A stretch of DNA of 37,586 nucleotides from positions 1 through 37,586 of the forward strand of contig NZ_VNJI01000046.1 in assembly GCF_007786445.1 (NCBI RefSeq), read 5' to 3'. The stretch's first letter is position 1. The number at the start of each line of letters is the position of its first letter. The stretch is from Paenibacillus cremeus (GTDB lineage Bacteria > Bacillota > Bacilli > Paenibacillales > NBRC-103111). Position numbers and translations under genes: made by a program. Positions 24,721 through 33,123 of the stretch are shown here, in pieces. The notes under the pieces were generated by a model that was given only the letters and a program-made list of their open reading frames with translations, was not told where the DNA came from and did not search any database.

Positions 24721-26034
24721 GTGCCCAAAAACCTCGGCAATGTATCGGTCAACCAGATGCTGCCGTGGAAGCTGCATCAGCTCTTCCATGGTCCACTTGA
24801 GGACATACACCTGATTTCCGTGCTCATCCAACCGTGGGACCAAAATCTTTCTGACGGCTTTCCCCTGTGCATTTCTTTGCCAAATAAACCGCCCTGTCTC
24901 GTCGCGAGCGTACTCCTTTTTAGCCTCCACCGGGTTTAGCTTGTGATCTGCCGATACGTGTTCCATAATTTTTTCTGCTAATCTCTCTTTTGACCATCCC
25001 TCCTTATTGATCCTGTTTGTCTGGTACCAGTAGCAAGATCGCCGGAAATCGTGAGCACCGCCGTACCCGACGTGCCCCCATCGGCAGCCATCCTTTATGA
25101 CATTCCGAATGTCATCCTCGCTCATTCGACTGCCCCAAATTGCGCTGTCCTCTGTGTGGTTTTTTGGCAGCAGACCACTGTCCCGAATGCTTTGGAGTTG
25201 TTCAGCCACCTCGTCACTGATTGGCAGCATCCGGGGTCTGCCGTTTTTATTCTGATTTTTGTCAGTCATCCAAATGCATTTGTTCTCATAGTCGATTTGC
25301 CGCCATTTGATACCGCGCAGCTCGTCGATGCGCGGACCGGATTGATACAGTAGCTCTACCATCACGCCATGCAGCGGGCTGATTTTTCCGTGCACATGTT
25401 TCGAGATGATTTGACCCTCTCGTGGTGTGTATCCCCCTTTTTTTCCCCGCCGGTAGTCTTCCTTGTTATAGGGCTTACGCATCTGGTTATGGTGATCATT
25501 TACCAGCTTGGCGTGCGATTTGATGCCATCTTTCACAGTCCCTTCCGCCAGCTTCTGGATCCCGTTAATATAGTTGCTGATGGTTTTGGCAGCCAGATTC
25601 TGCTCGTGCAAAGACATGATAAAGCCGCCGACCATGTGGGGCTTAATATCGCGTAGGTGCTCGACGGCATGTTGAGCATGGCAGTACCGGATAAATTTTC
25701 GTACGCGTTTTCGGTACGTGTTATAGCCGTTGTCACTAAAAACCATCGCTTTGTAGCGCAGCTCCCCCTTCACCTTAAACTCACTTTTGGTCACATGGTC
25801 GTCCCGCGTGGCGCTCGTTGCCATGTTAATCGACCCAAAAATATTATCAACCTCATGAAACAGTGCCAAAAGCGATCTCCGGTCCTTCCGGCTCAGGTTA
25901 TCAATCCCGCGTTGTTTCTGCGATTTTCTGATCGCGGTGCCCGGTTTTTTTTTGTTGCCGGTGTAGTGGCGACCATCAAAGTTCGGGCGATCCGAGTAAG
26001 CACGCCGCAGCTGTTCCATTTGTTTCTCATTCAT
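24685..26034 (-). CDS. Tyrosine recombinase / phage-type integrase
   Basis: This 449-residue protein starts at ATG 26034, after GGGGGGAGAGTG. A basic N-terminus (GNKKKPGTAIRKSQKQRG) is followed by a SAM-like core-binding domain (residues about 100-190) and the catalytic domain: first arginine in LLYQSGPRIDELRGIKW, H-x2-R as GAHDFRRSCYWYQ, and the second histidine and nucleophile in AEVFGHSRTSSTNPY. An insertion of about 60 residues (ARDETGRFIWQRNAQGK in part) lies between the H-x2-R and the C-terminal H. It integrates or excises mobile DNA; neighbours suggest an integrated element. No att core was identified. Confidence 0.9.
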   Translation of the reverse strand: MNEKQMEQLRRAYSDRPNFDGRHYTGNKKKPGTAIRKSQKQRGIDNLSRKDRRSLLALFHEVDNIFGSINMATSATRDDHVTKSEFKVKGELRYKAMVFSDNGYNTYRKRVRKFIRYCHAQHAVEHLRDIKPHMVGGFIMSLHEQNLAAKTISNYINGIQKLAEGTVKDGIKSHAKLVNDHHNQMRKPYNKEDYRRGKKGGYTPREGQIISKHVHGKISPLHGVMVELLYQSGPRIDELRGIKWRQIDYENKCIWMTDKNQNKNGRPRMLPISDEVAEQLQSIRDSGLLPKNHTEDSAIWGSRMSEDDIRNVIKDGCRWGHVGYGGAHDFRRSCYWYQTNRINKEGWSKERLAEKIMEHVSADHKLNPVEAKKEYARDETGRFIWQRNAQGKAVRKILVPRLDEHGNQVYVLKWTMEELMQLPRQHLVDRYIAEVFGHSRTSSTNPYKG

Positions 26035-26980
26035 CACTCTCCCCCCTCTCATCACGCTGGACGTACAGCTTTATCCTCACGTTTTTCCAAATTTGTTCCG
26101 ACTAAAAATCAACTCCAAAAGCCGCGTCAAATACGACTTCGTATCCTTATCTGCGGCTCTACCTCGATAAATCGTGATAGAGCCGCAGGCGGCAAAACCG
26201 TGGCGCGTTCAATCATCCATTTCGGCTCACTGTTCGTCATGCGGCTAGAACAAGTCATCCTTGCGCACACACGCAAGAAGCCCATTCCGGAACGTTTCTT
26301 ACACTTTTTTCTGCCCAACAGAAAAAGCATAAGGAAGCGCATCAACGAGGCGTCGATTTCCGTATAGCGGAAATTTTATCCATAATTCTGAACAGTGATG
26401 CCGACGGTCACTTGAACCAGTCTGCATTTTACGTTTACAAACTGAACTCAGAAAATTTGCATCTTTTTCCTGGGCTAAGAGCTGTTAATCCACACTTTAC
26501 AATACGAGCCCCACCCAATTTTTATGAAATCGATCACGAACATTGGTTTCTCCTCCTTGGTTTTAGGATTTTAGTTGTTGTGAGCTCTCCTGAAGCTTTT
26601 AATATTTAGTTGGTCATTATGAAAGTAAAAGCTTGTGGTACATGTTTTATTTTACTGGCATTTGGATATTTTTGGAGAAATACTGAACTTATAAGGTGGA
26701 CAAGAACGGACAAGCTCTTTGAAAAAATGAAAAAAAACTCTGAAAATACCATCATGTTCGTTTTTGGGCGGGCATAGGCTATAGCAGGAGATGAAAAGCC
26801 GGGTAAAATATCGAAGGGTGTTAAAAAAGGAGGGTAGTAAAAAAGGAAGGTATTTCTTCTCCGGGTGATAAACAACTACGGCGGATGCGGTGTACTAGGT
26901 GTATAAAGAGATATACAGAGAGGTCCGACCCAAGAACCGCGCTCCAACTACTACTATCACTCAGAGAGAGGTTTGGTCAA
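26035..26980. other. Long intergenic stretch with hairpins; no firm gene
   Basis: There is a strong stem-loop at 26151-26188 (CTGCGGCTCTA / TAGAGCCGCAG enclosing CGAT-AA-ATCG) and a smaller one at 26356-26374 (ATTTCCG / CGGAAAT). A 52-codon ORF at 26619-26777 (MKVKACGTCFILLAFGYFW...) has no ribosome binding site. Another minus-strand ORF at 26345-26127 looks like chance. Confidence 0.45.
26151..26188. promoter_or_regulatory. Nested stem-loop upstream of the integrase gene
   Basis: Outer arms of 11 bp are perfectly complementary, and an inner CGAT/ATCG stem sits in the loop. It lies about 115 bases upstream of the integrase start; it may be a recombinase site, an attenuator or a leftover terminator. 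Confidence 0.4.
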
Positions 26981-27451
26981 ATGACAGTAAAGCATTCTGA
27001 TCCAGAAAACAACGACAACCAAAACAACAACCAGAACGAAAAAAAGAACTGGGATCAAGTCGGAAAGACGGAGCCGACGATACATCCCGACTATCACAAC
27101 ACCCGTGGAGAGGAATGGTTGTTACCACCCCGACCAACTTCTCTAGAGATGGACTTAGGCAGAGAGCTTAAGCCTCGACTGCGGGCGGTCGGGATCAAGG
27201 AATCCGGGCATCAACTAAGCATTGACCGTTGCTGGGTTGATTACGCGATCTTGTTCAAAAAGTACAAGATCGCAGTCGAGGTACACTCAGACAACAAGGT
27301 CATCGACTTATCGCGGCAAAGTTACATCCGACATCAAGGCTGGATCATCATCGACGTGTACAACTCTGAGATTAAGGCTGACGTGATTGCAACAGCAGCA
27401 AGAGTCGTTGATAAAGTTTTGCGGATTGTAAACATGACTAAAGCAAATTAA
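26981..27451 (+). CDS. DUF559/Vsr-like putative endonuclease
   Basis: This 156-residue protein starts at ATG 26981, with AGAGAGG nine bases upstream; the longer frame to 26885 has none. A low-complexity Asn/Asp/Gln N-terminus (NNDNQNNNQNEKKN) precedes a compact alpha/beta domain with the DUF559-type pattern: LGRELKPRLRAVGI (E), CWVDYAILFKKYKIAVEVHS (D and E-x-H) and YIRHQGWIIIDVYNSEI. This is a PD-(D/E)XK/Vsr-like nuclease layout. It appears monocistronic with its own terminator. The target and partner are unknown. Confidence 0.65.
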   Translation: MTVKHSDPENNDNQNNNQNEKKNWDQVGKTEPTIHPDYHNTRGEEWLLPPRPTSLEMDLGRELKPRLRAVGIKESGHQLSIDRCWVDYAILFKKYKIAVEVHSDNKVIDLSRQSYIRHQGWIIIDVYNSEIKADVIATAARVVDKVLRIVNMTKAN

Positions 27452-27453
27452 GA

Positions 27454-27498
27454 CAAAAAAAAGCGGTTGAGGTGAAAACCTCCAGCCGCTTTTTGGGC
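27454..27498 (+). terminator. Terminator of the putative nuclease gene
   Basis: AAAAGCGG-T-TGAGGT / ACCTCC-A-GCCGCTTTTT around GAAA, with A-run before and T-run after. Confidence 0.8.
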
Positions 27499-27792
27499 TA
27501 CATCTATTACTGCCTGTCCATCCCAGCGGGATCCGTGTTTATGCGACCAGCTTCCACCATTGCGTGATATCATGTTGATGTGACGCCGAGACGGCTCGCC
27601 CGACACTTGTAAAAAGTTTTCTGCGGGCTTGGAATTTTTTTGATCTTAACTATACTGACTATGTAAATCACAGGCTTAATGCCGTTCGTACAAGTGCTTG
27701 TGTGGATCCACTGGGCACGAGCGGTATCGCACCCTTCGGGAGTGGATTGAAACGTTGGAGCGATAATGGATCTTAGTTTACCAAATGCTCAA
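27499..27792. other. Non-coding stretch between two terminators
   Basis: It is bounded by terminators at 27454-27498 and 27793-27838, without an ORF. It contains the CRISPR-like repeat and, just upstream, a hairpin around GTGGATCCAC (27694-27720). A small RNA gene is possible but unproven. Confidence 0.4.
27724..27753 (+). repeat. Single CRISPR-like repeat (type I-C style)
   Basis: ATCGCACCCTTCGGGAGTGG continues into GATTGAAAC, resembling type I-C repeats that have a CGCACCC...GGGTGCG palindrome and end GTGGATTGAAAC. Only one copy is present; no spacer array or cas gene is in the window, and the palindrome is damaged. Confidence 0.3.
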
Positions 27793-27840
27793 AGAAACCC
27801 AAAGAGCCGCGCATTATTAAGCGCGGTTCTTTGGGTTTTT
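27793..27840. terminator. Strong bidirectional terminator
   Basis: AAACCCAAAGAGCCGCGC and GCGCGGTTCTTTGGGTTTTT form a stem of about 17 bp with one G-T pair; the loop is ATTATTAA. Confidence 0.8.
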
Positions 27841-27917
27841 GGTCAACTTGCCATCGTCATGTGCCAATTGGGCGCCGCCATTGAGGGGCACTCGCTTCGC
27901 CGACTGCCACGACGATC

Positions 27918-28157
27918 TCACAGGATATTGCGGTGACTCTTGCGCCAGTTATTTTCGGTTTGGCGTAACTCTTTGGCTTGGTTCACGATCACAGGGAGCA
28001 TTTTAGTACCTTTAGTTGTTGCCGACCCGCACAGAGGACAAGCAGGCTCATCATTAAAAGTAAAATTAGCCCGAATCCAGCTATTACAGCTTGAACTGCT
28101 GCATTGCCATACATCAGTTTCTGCTTCTTCAACCGCAGGTTTCTTAAATGGTTTCAA
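27918..28157 (-). CDS. YdjO-like cold-inducible zinc-ribbon protein
   Basis: This 79-residue protein uses a TTG start (28157; the adjacent TTG 28160 is possible) behind GGGGGGAG. The core DVWQCSSSSCNSWIRANF and EPACPLCGSATTKGTKMLP match the YdjO family: a C-x4-C and C-x2-C zinc site with the conserved tryptophans and a basic G-x-K-x-L-P end. Relatives are induced by cold in Bacillus. The C-terminal extension (NQAKELRQTENNWRKS) is longer than usual. It appears monocistronic. Confidence 0.75.
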   Translation of the reverse strand: MKPFKKPAVEEAETDVWQCSSSSCNSWIRANFTFNDEPACPLCGSATTKGTKMLPVIVNQAKELRQTENNWRKSHRNIL

Positions 28158-28438
28158 CAATGCTCCCCCCTTATAGATAGATATTATGCGAAGAGGAAAA
28201 GGAAAAGCCCTGCGCCTTTCACAACAGATAACGTGAACAGCGACACGTAATGTTTGACCACCTCCGAGAGGCGGTGTAGTCTCCCGTCGTCTGATTTCCC
28301 TGATCGGTAACATTGGGGCAAAGTAAAATAACATAATGAAAAATAAAGAAGCCAGACGCGCTGAATGCTGCCAATGGGGTACATACATTCGCATTTCGTT
28401 GGGAAAAATAATTAGAAAAAAGATGGAGATGTGGTTGG

Positions 28439-29644
28439 ATGATGCGGATGAAATCGTGGGGATGGATGGTCGTGTGCGGGTTGTTGATGGTATCGTCGCT
28501 TCCGGCTGCCGCGGAGCCATTGGTACCTACCGTGCTCAAACAGAAGGTCGCCGAGAGCAAAGAAGCCCATGCGGAACTGCTTGCTCATCATAATGGAGTG
28601 GAGGGGATATACGATAAGTTTGAACTGGATACAGGCGGTTGCACGCTGTCTTTTCCGTACTGGCGAAATATTGATAAGCCGGCATTTGCTCCGTGGATGA
28701 GTTACGTGGATATCAATAACGACGATATAAAGGAAATTGTGATCTATTTGACGCTGTCGGAACGCACTGGGGCGAAACAAGAGGAAGTTCATGTCCTAGA
28801 GCCGATTAAAGAGAGCGGCGGCTGCTACCACGAAGTGCTCGTTGATAATCCGGTTGCGATCGCACACAAAAACGTCAAAAGCAAACTAACCACTAAACTC
28901 GCCGAGGTCCTGATTAACGGAAAAACCGTATCGGTCCAGCGAATCGAAAAATTAAAGATGAAGAAAGAGGATCTTTATCCTGAAGTCGCGTTCAGTGACG
29001 AATATCTTAATTATCAGATTGCAGGCGGAGAGCTGCGTGCTTATCTTGGCGGTCACGTCTCGTTTCTTCATATTATAGGTGAGCTGGTCATCGGCTACGA
29101 GAAAAAAGACGGTATGTACCAGTCGGCTAACATCAAATATGTGCCCTTCCAATCCGGGGCAATCGAGCCGACCACGGCTCCTGTGATCGAATTTTCGGGC
29201 ACACCGGTCTACGGGCGGCAAATCCTACATGAAGTGGAAAAATTCAGCGAAGAAAACAACGTCCGAGTAGCGCTCCCCAACTGGGTGCCAGCAGGCAATC
29301 CATACATCACCGCCGAATACATACCATCGCAGCATCAGCTATCGGTGAACTTCCAACGCCGCGAGTTCGTCGGCGCCTATCTCCACGTTGAAGTTTTTCC
29401 CAAACCATACGTTTACAACTATGACCGCAATCCACACTATACACGGTTAAAACTTGCGAGCGGAGAGCCGGCGTTCTTCCGATACGTCCGACCTCCCAAG
29501 CCTGGTTTTGTGGTTGAATCGTGCAGTCTGGAATTTAATCGGAATGGGGTGTTTTACGCGCTGTGGGTCAACTCTAAAATGTATGGCATCGCCGGCAATC
29601 CGAAGGACGTACTGCTGCGCATTGCCAACTCGATGAGCTACTGA
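28439..29644 (+). CDS. Secreted protein of unknown function
   Basis: The protein is 401 residues with a signal peptide (MKSWGWMVVCGLLMVSSLPA, cleavage near AAAEP). The start lies in an ATG-rich stretch; GGAGATG is ten bases before ATG 28439. The first half contains PWMSYVDINNDDIKEIVIYL, a D-x-N-x-D-x-x-E pattern of extracellular Ca-binding or VCBS-like repeats. The second half is beta-rich with VRVALPNWVPAGNPYITAEY. No enzyme motif is seen and the family is not recognised. It sits 43 bases before a three-gene overlapping run and may be its first gene or an independent one. Confidence 0.75.
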   Translation: MMRMKSWGWMVVCGLLMVSSLPAAAEPLVPTVLKQKVAESKEAHAELLAHHNGVEGIYDKFELDTGGCTLSFPYWRNIDKPAFAPWMSYVDINNDDIKEIVIYLTLSERTGAKQEEVHVLEPIKESGGCYHEVLVDNPVAIAHKNVKSKLTTKLAEVLINGKTVSVQRIEKLKMKKEDLYPEVAFSDEYLNYQIAGGELRAYLGGHVSFLHIIGELVIGYEKKDGMYQSANIKYVPFQSGAIEPTTAPVIEFSGTPVYGRQILHEVEKFSEENNVRVALPNWVPAGNPYITAEYIPSQHQLSVNFQRREFVGAYLHVEVFPKPYVYNYDRNPHYTRLKLASGEPAFFRYVRPPKPGFVVESCSLEFNRNGVFYALWVNSKMYGIAGNPKDVLLRIANSMSY

Positions 29645-29687
29645 TCGGATGATATTATAGAAGAAACAAGTAAGGAGAGGTAGATCC

Positions 29688-29888
29688 ATGGAAGAAAAGC
29701 CACAGCAAATCACGGAAACCAAAGAGAACGAGCCCGAACAGGCGAGCCTGAAATCGGATGTTCAAAGCCTCAAAGCCGATTTGCACGAAATTCGCAGCCA
29801 TACGTCGCTTTTGCCAACTATTCTCCAGTCGCTAAACGACACGATTGCGACCCTTCGGAAAAATCGAGGAGTTGATCAAGATGATTGA
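29688..29888 (+). CDS. Small acidic coiled-coil protein
   Basis: This 66-residue protein has AAGGAGAGG eight bases before the ATG. After an acidic Gln/Glu start (EEKPQQITETKENEPEQ), residues 20-58 form heptads (LKSDVQSLKADLHEIRSH, then LPTILQSLNDTIATLRK), suggesting a coiled-coil oligomeriser. Its last eight bases overlap the next gene (ATGATTGA). The family is not recognised. Confidence 0.7.
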   Translation: MEEKPQQITETKENEPEQASLKSDVQSLKADLHEIRSHTSLLPTILQSLNDTIATLRKNRGVDQDD

Positions 29889-30090
29889 GGAGAAACCCGA
29901 AAGACCGGTCGAGCTGTGCCCCCACTGCGGCGCTGATCTGATCGGCGACCCGATTCCCGAAGAAAAACGGCGGCATGCAAATTCGCCGTATTTTATTAAA
30001 CGAAGAATCGGCTTGTACGACCTCAAATTGGATCGGACAACCCATTGGCAGTGTCCGGATTGCGAAGGGACGTGGGAACGCCATGATTGA
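29881..30090 (+). CDS. Small zinc-ribbon protein
   Basis: This 69-residue protein starts at ATG 29881 inside the previous gene, with GAGGAG about nine bases upstream. Two knuckles, VELCPHCGADLIGDP and HWQCPDCEGTWERHD, form a zinc ribbon; the middle (KRRIGLYDLKLDRTTHW) is basic. It overlaps its neighbours by eight bases at both ends, each overlap being ATGATTGA, so translation is coupled and the three products are probably made together. Confidence 0.72.
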   Translation: MIEEKPERPVELCPHCGADLIGDPIPEEKRRHANSPYFIKRRIGLYDLKLDRTTHWQCPDCEGTWERHD

Positions 30091-31030
30091 GCCAACCTTT
30101 GAAGAATATTTTAAGCGAATGCAGATAGAAGATCGCGAACGCATCGAGTACATGATGAACTTTTCTGGTTTTACGCTGGAACGCGTGGAAATGACTTACC
30201 GGTGGGACTACGAGCGTGAAAAAAACAAGCCGGTGCTGACTCTTAAGCCCGAGCCGCAGCCCGTGACGTGGGAAATGCGGGATTATTACCTCCCCGAGAA
30301 GTTTGAAATGCGCGATGGTCGTCTGTTGAGCTCGGAAAAAGAGCTGGAAAATCTAATGCTTTTGGTCGTGTACAATCTCGGTTTGAGGCAAACAATGAAA
30401 ATCATCGAACACAACGTCATCGTCGATATGATAAAAAACGACGAGGGCGTGCTGAAGCAGCTACGGTCGGCAAAGCGGAACCGTGAAGCCGGTACGGCGA
30501 AATATATCGAGACGGAAGAGGAATTTGAACGCCTGTTTGCGGAGATCGAGTCGGAAGTACCTGCTGGCGGCAGTGAAAAGATTTCCTTCATTGACCTTCA
30601 ACACCTACTCCTGACACTGGGTTTCAAGCAGCACGATACGGACGTAGGGCATGTCTTTAACCACAAACCGACCGAAACGCTCATCGCACTGCCGTCAAAA
30701 ATCAGTTTGCGGCACGTGGATATGGTAAAGAAAATGGTCGTGGATCGCGGTATTGCTGATTCGGATTTGGTGCATCAGCTGCTGTTAGAAAAAGGAAGAC
30801 AACGAGATAAGGCTGCTCGCGACGAAGCATCGTTACGAGAGAGCGCAAGAGAAGCTATGCTTGAAGGTAAGCACGAGGGTATGCTTGAAGGTAAACTTGA
30901 GGGCAAGCGTGAGATCGCATCCAAAATGCTGGAAAAAGGCTACGATCTTGAACTCATATCCGAAGTGACCCTTCTTTCCGACGATGAGTTAGCGAAATTA
31001 CTTCCGCATGTACCGCCAAATGAAAAATAG
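30083..31030 (+). CDS. 315-aa protein with HicA-like middle and Rpn-like C-terminal tail
   Basis: The start is the ATG at 30083, overlapping the zinc-ribbon stop. Residues about 1-130 are helical and charged, with EKFEMRDGRLLSSEKELENL. Residues about 165-235 read FIDLQHLLLTLGFKQHDTDV, then GHVFNHKP, LIALPSK and MVKKMVVDRGIAD, which resembles the GF...GSH...H...vP...tlr.il...gi layout of HicA-type folds (inference, weak). The tail EGKHEGMLEGKLEGKREIAS followed by MLEKGYDLELISEVTLLSDD closely resembles the C-terminal tail of Rpn/YhgA-type PD-(D/E)XK proteins. No complete nuclease core is seen. It ends 44 bases from the convergent operon. Confidence 0.7.
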   Translation: MIEPTFEEYFKRMQIEDRERIEYMMNFSGFTLERVEMTYRWDYEREKNKPVLTLKPEPQPVTWEMRDYYLPEKFEMRDGRLLSSEKELENLMLLVVYNLGLRQTMKIIEHNVIVDMIKNDEGVLKQLRSAKRNREAGTAKYIETEEEFERLFAEIESEVPAGGSEKISFIDLQHLLLTLGFKQHDTDVGHVFNHKPTETLIALPSKISLRHVDMVKKMVVDRGIADSDLVHQLLLEKGRQRDKAARDEASLRESAREAMLEGKHEGMLEGKLEGKREIASKMLEKGYDLELISEVTLLSDDELAKLLPHVPPNEK

Positions 31031-31074
31031 CAAGCCCGCGCCCATTAAGTGAAATCCGGCATCAGGGATCGGCA

Positions 31075-31467
31075 TCATGACCGCTCCCTCTCTTCTTTTC
31101 GGCGCAAATACCGATCATGCTCGGACCGGGAGATGTTCAGCAACTGGCATATCTCATCGATGGACTTCCCCCTCTTGGTCAGCGCGTCAATGGCACGATC
31201 AGTAATCCCCGATTGGTACCCTTTGGCATATCCTTGCTCAAACCACTCGCACTCTAGCGCCTCAATTATACGTCCCCCAGGTCCATCGCGATCCTCATAG
31301 ATCGGGATGATTTTGCCGGATTTGTATTTTCGAACGATTTGCCCGTCGTCTTGCTTATACACGATGTAGCCGTTAGGGTCTTCGATCTGGGCAAGTGCAT
31401 ACTCCCCCGTTTTCCGAATCAACTGCCGGATTTCGTCCCAATCGATTTCACGTTTACCTTCACTCAT
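31075..31467 (-). CDS. Operon protein 6: beta-hairpin motif plus Rpn-like tail
   Basis: This 130-residue protein starts at ATG 31467, eight bases inside the upstream gene. The N-terminal helix EIDWDEIRQLIRKTGEYALA leads to NGYIVYKQDDGQIVRKYKSG, the motif shared with two other operon proteins. The C-terminus has EQGYAKGYQSGITDRAIDAL then KRGKSIDEICQLLNIS, a tail like that of Rpn-family proteins (G-Y-x-x-G repeats, G-K-S-I-x-E-I). No catalytic set is visible. The family is not recognised. Confidence 0.72.
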   Translation of the reverse strand: MSEGKREIDWDEIRQLIRKTGEYALAQIEDPNGYIVYKQDDGQIVRKYKSGKIIPIYEDRDGPGGRIIEALECEWFEQGYAKGYQSGITDRAIDALTKRGKSIDEICQLLNISRSEHDRYLRRKEERERS

Positions 31468-31789
31468 CCCAATCCACCGTCTCCCCGATCAGCGCTTCGA
31501 AATGCGCCTTGATCTCCGCATCGTTCTTTAATACGGTGAATCGATCCGCCGTCAGCTTCGGGTCATTTCGGAGCAGCATCTTGTACAGCGTCAGCTCCCC
31601 GTCCTGCTCAGTCGTCGCGCCTTTGAGTTTTTCAGCAATATCCGAGGGGATGATCGTGCCATCGAAGTATTCCCGGACGATCACGTTATCCCGCACGTAG
31701 ACGAGATACCCGGCGCCACGTTCACGCAGTTCCGCACGTAATTTCACCGACATTTGTTTCAGCGCTTCCTGGATTTCTTCAAGATCCAT
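31460..31789 (-). CDS. Operon protein 5: small protein with the shared REYxDG motif
   Basis: This 109-residue protein has GGGAGG nine bases before ATG 31789, which lies 11 bases inside the upstream gene. An N-terminal amphipathic helix (DLEEIQEALKQMSVKLRAEL) precedes GAGYLVYVRDNVIVREYFDG and TIIPSDIAEKLKG, the shared motif. The rest (LLRNDPKLTADRFTVLKNDA) is helical and ends TVDWDE. The family is not recognised. Confidence 0.7.
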   Translation of the reverse strand: MDLEEIQEALKQMSVKLRAELRERGAGYLVYVRDNVIVREYFDGTIIPSDIAEKLKGATTEQDGELTLYKMLLRNDPKLTADRFTVLKNDAEIKAHFEALIGETVDWDE

Positions 31790-32510
31790 CCCAATCCGCC
31801 TCCCGTTGCCGCCTGATGTCTTCTTTCAGCTTCACCGCTTCTTCCTCGGTCAGCGTGCCAAACATCCGCTCAAGGTCTTCTTTACGGGCAAGTGTTTCAC
31901 CCCGATCTCTCATTCGATCAACTTCCTCTGATGTAAGCACGCGCCCCTCCCGAATGCTCTCCTTGGCGCGCTCAATGTTGCCTTGGATGCTCGGGTTTCG
32001 TTCTAACAGGTCGCCAATGTCTTCATCGTCGCCGCGAAGCATCTGTAACGCTTCCGTCCTGGAGTGACCCCGACCGGTAGCGCTGTCTGCTTCCGACTGC
32101 TCAACCATTGTCTGCATCTCGGGATCGTTCTCAAAATCTTCTATGTCAGCATCGTCCATCACAATCTCCCAGTCGTCCTCATACTCATCGCCAAGTATCT
32201 CGCGCATCGTTTCTTCCACCGCTTGCATCGATTGTTCTCGCTTATTTCTCATATACTCGTCTGAAGTCAGTTCCTCACAAAGTTTCCTAAGTTTTTTCTC
32301 GTCATCGTCCAGACCGAGTTCGCGCTTTACATCCTCTTCCGTCATATACTCCGGATCACTGTTTAACTGGCGAAGTTCTTCTTCGGTCAGCGGCTCGTCA
32401 TCGGGCTCCAGCTGATCGATTTCTTCCCAGGTCGGTCTTTTTTGATCGACCACGTCCGCTGCCATCTCATCGCACATTCTCTTAAATGCTTCCTCGTCAT
32501 CACGCGTCAT
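31779..32510 (-). CDS. Operon protein 4: highly acidic helical protein
   Basis: This is a 243-residue protein from ATG 32510 (GGAGG twelve bases upstream; ATG 32522 is directly against it and less likely). It is strongly acidic, with stretches such as EPDDEPLTEEELRQLNSDPE and EYEDDWEIVMDDADIEDFEN. Basic residues cluster in short helices (RRQREADWDGS at the end). There is no signal peptide or transmembrane helix. It could be a scaffold or a nucleic-acid mimic; neither is shown. It overlaps the genes on both sides by 11 bases. Confidence 0.72.
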   Translation of the reverse strand: MTRDDEEAFKRMCDEMAADVVDQKRPTWEEIDQLEPDDEPLTEEELRQLNSDPEYMTEEDVKRELGLDDDEKKLRKLCEELTSDEYMRNKREQSMQAVEETMREILGDEYEDDWEIVMDDADIEDFENDPEMQTMVEQSEADSATGRGHSRTEALQMLRGDDEDIGDLLERNPSIQGNIERAKESIREGRVLTSEEVDRMRDRGETLARKEDLERMFGTLTEEEAVKLKEDIRRQREADWDGS

Positions 32511-33123
32511 CTTCTTTGTCATCCTCCAAGCAGTCGCTGTAACCGCGATAATGATCTTTTTGTCTTTCTTTAGCCTCCCGGACCACACGCTTTAACGCTT
32601 CCTTGGTGGTTATTAAATCCTCATCGGATTCCTGATCGGACTCTTCTATTTGTTTCAACACACTTGGGTGAAAAAAAACAGCCTTTCCGAGTTTCTCTTT
32701 TTGCTCTTCCGTTATAGCAGGCTCATCTACGCCACCACGCGACGCCTGCATATCTGCCGCCCATTCTTTCCGCCGCTCGTCGCTGAGTCCATCGCCCAGT
32801 TGCAGCAAATTATCGAGGGGCATCCGCTGCGACTCTTTTTCTGCCACGATTTCTTCGACCCGCTCTACGACTAACACCCACGGCGATTTTGCCTCCTCGA
32901 CCCTGCCATCGTCATATTCGCGCACCATAAGACCATTTTGATCCCGGTAAAAGCTAATCTTGCCTGCGTATTCGAAGATTTTACCTAGGCAGAGCGCCGT
33001 TTGGATGATCGCCTCGTGGATTTGGTCCATGGTGTCGCCGCCCAGCTGTTTTGCCCGTTCCATGAGCCGCTGAAACCGTCCATCCAATTCAACCATATCC
33101 TTGGCAGGCTTAAGGTCGCTCAT
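32500..33123 (-). CDS. Operon protein 3: with the shared REYxDG motif
   Basis: The protein is 207 residues. The first 55 are helical (FQRLMERAKQLGGDTMDQIH), then AGKISFYRDQNGLMVREYDD and GRVEEAKSP give the motif shared with operon proteins 5 and 6. An Asp/Glu/Lys-rich C-terminal half (KQIEESDQESDEDLITTKEA) follows. Its ATG overlaps the upstream stop (ATGA), so it is translationally coupled. The family is not recognised. Confidence 0.72.
   Translation of the reverse strand: MSDLKPAKDMVELDGRFQRLMERAKQLGGDTMDQIHEAIIQTALCLGKIFEYAGKISFYRDQNGLMVREYDDGRVEEAKSPWVLVVERVEEIVAEKESQRMPLDNLLQLGDGLSDERRKEWAADMQASRGGVDEPAITEEQKEKLGKAVFFHPSVLKQIEESDQESDEDLITTKEALKRVVREAKERQKDHYRGYSDCLEDDKEDDA

Noticed and set aside
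25657..26367. 236-codon plus-strand ORF opposite the integrase
   Set aside because: It is antisense to the clear tyrosine recombinase gene and has no family features.
26619..26777. 52-codon ORF beginning MKVKACGTCFILLAFG
   Set aside because: Lipoprotein-like look, but no ribosome binding site and no further support.
28412..28792. 126-codon minus-strand ORF opposite the secreted-protein gene
   Set aside because: Shadow of a plus-strand gene with signal peptide and ribosome binding site.
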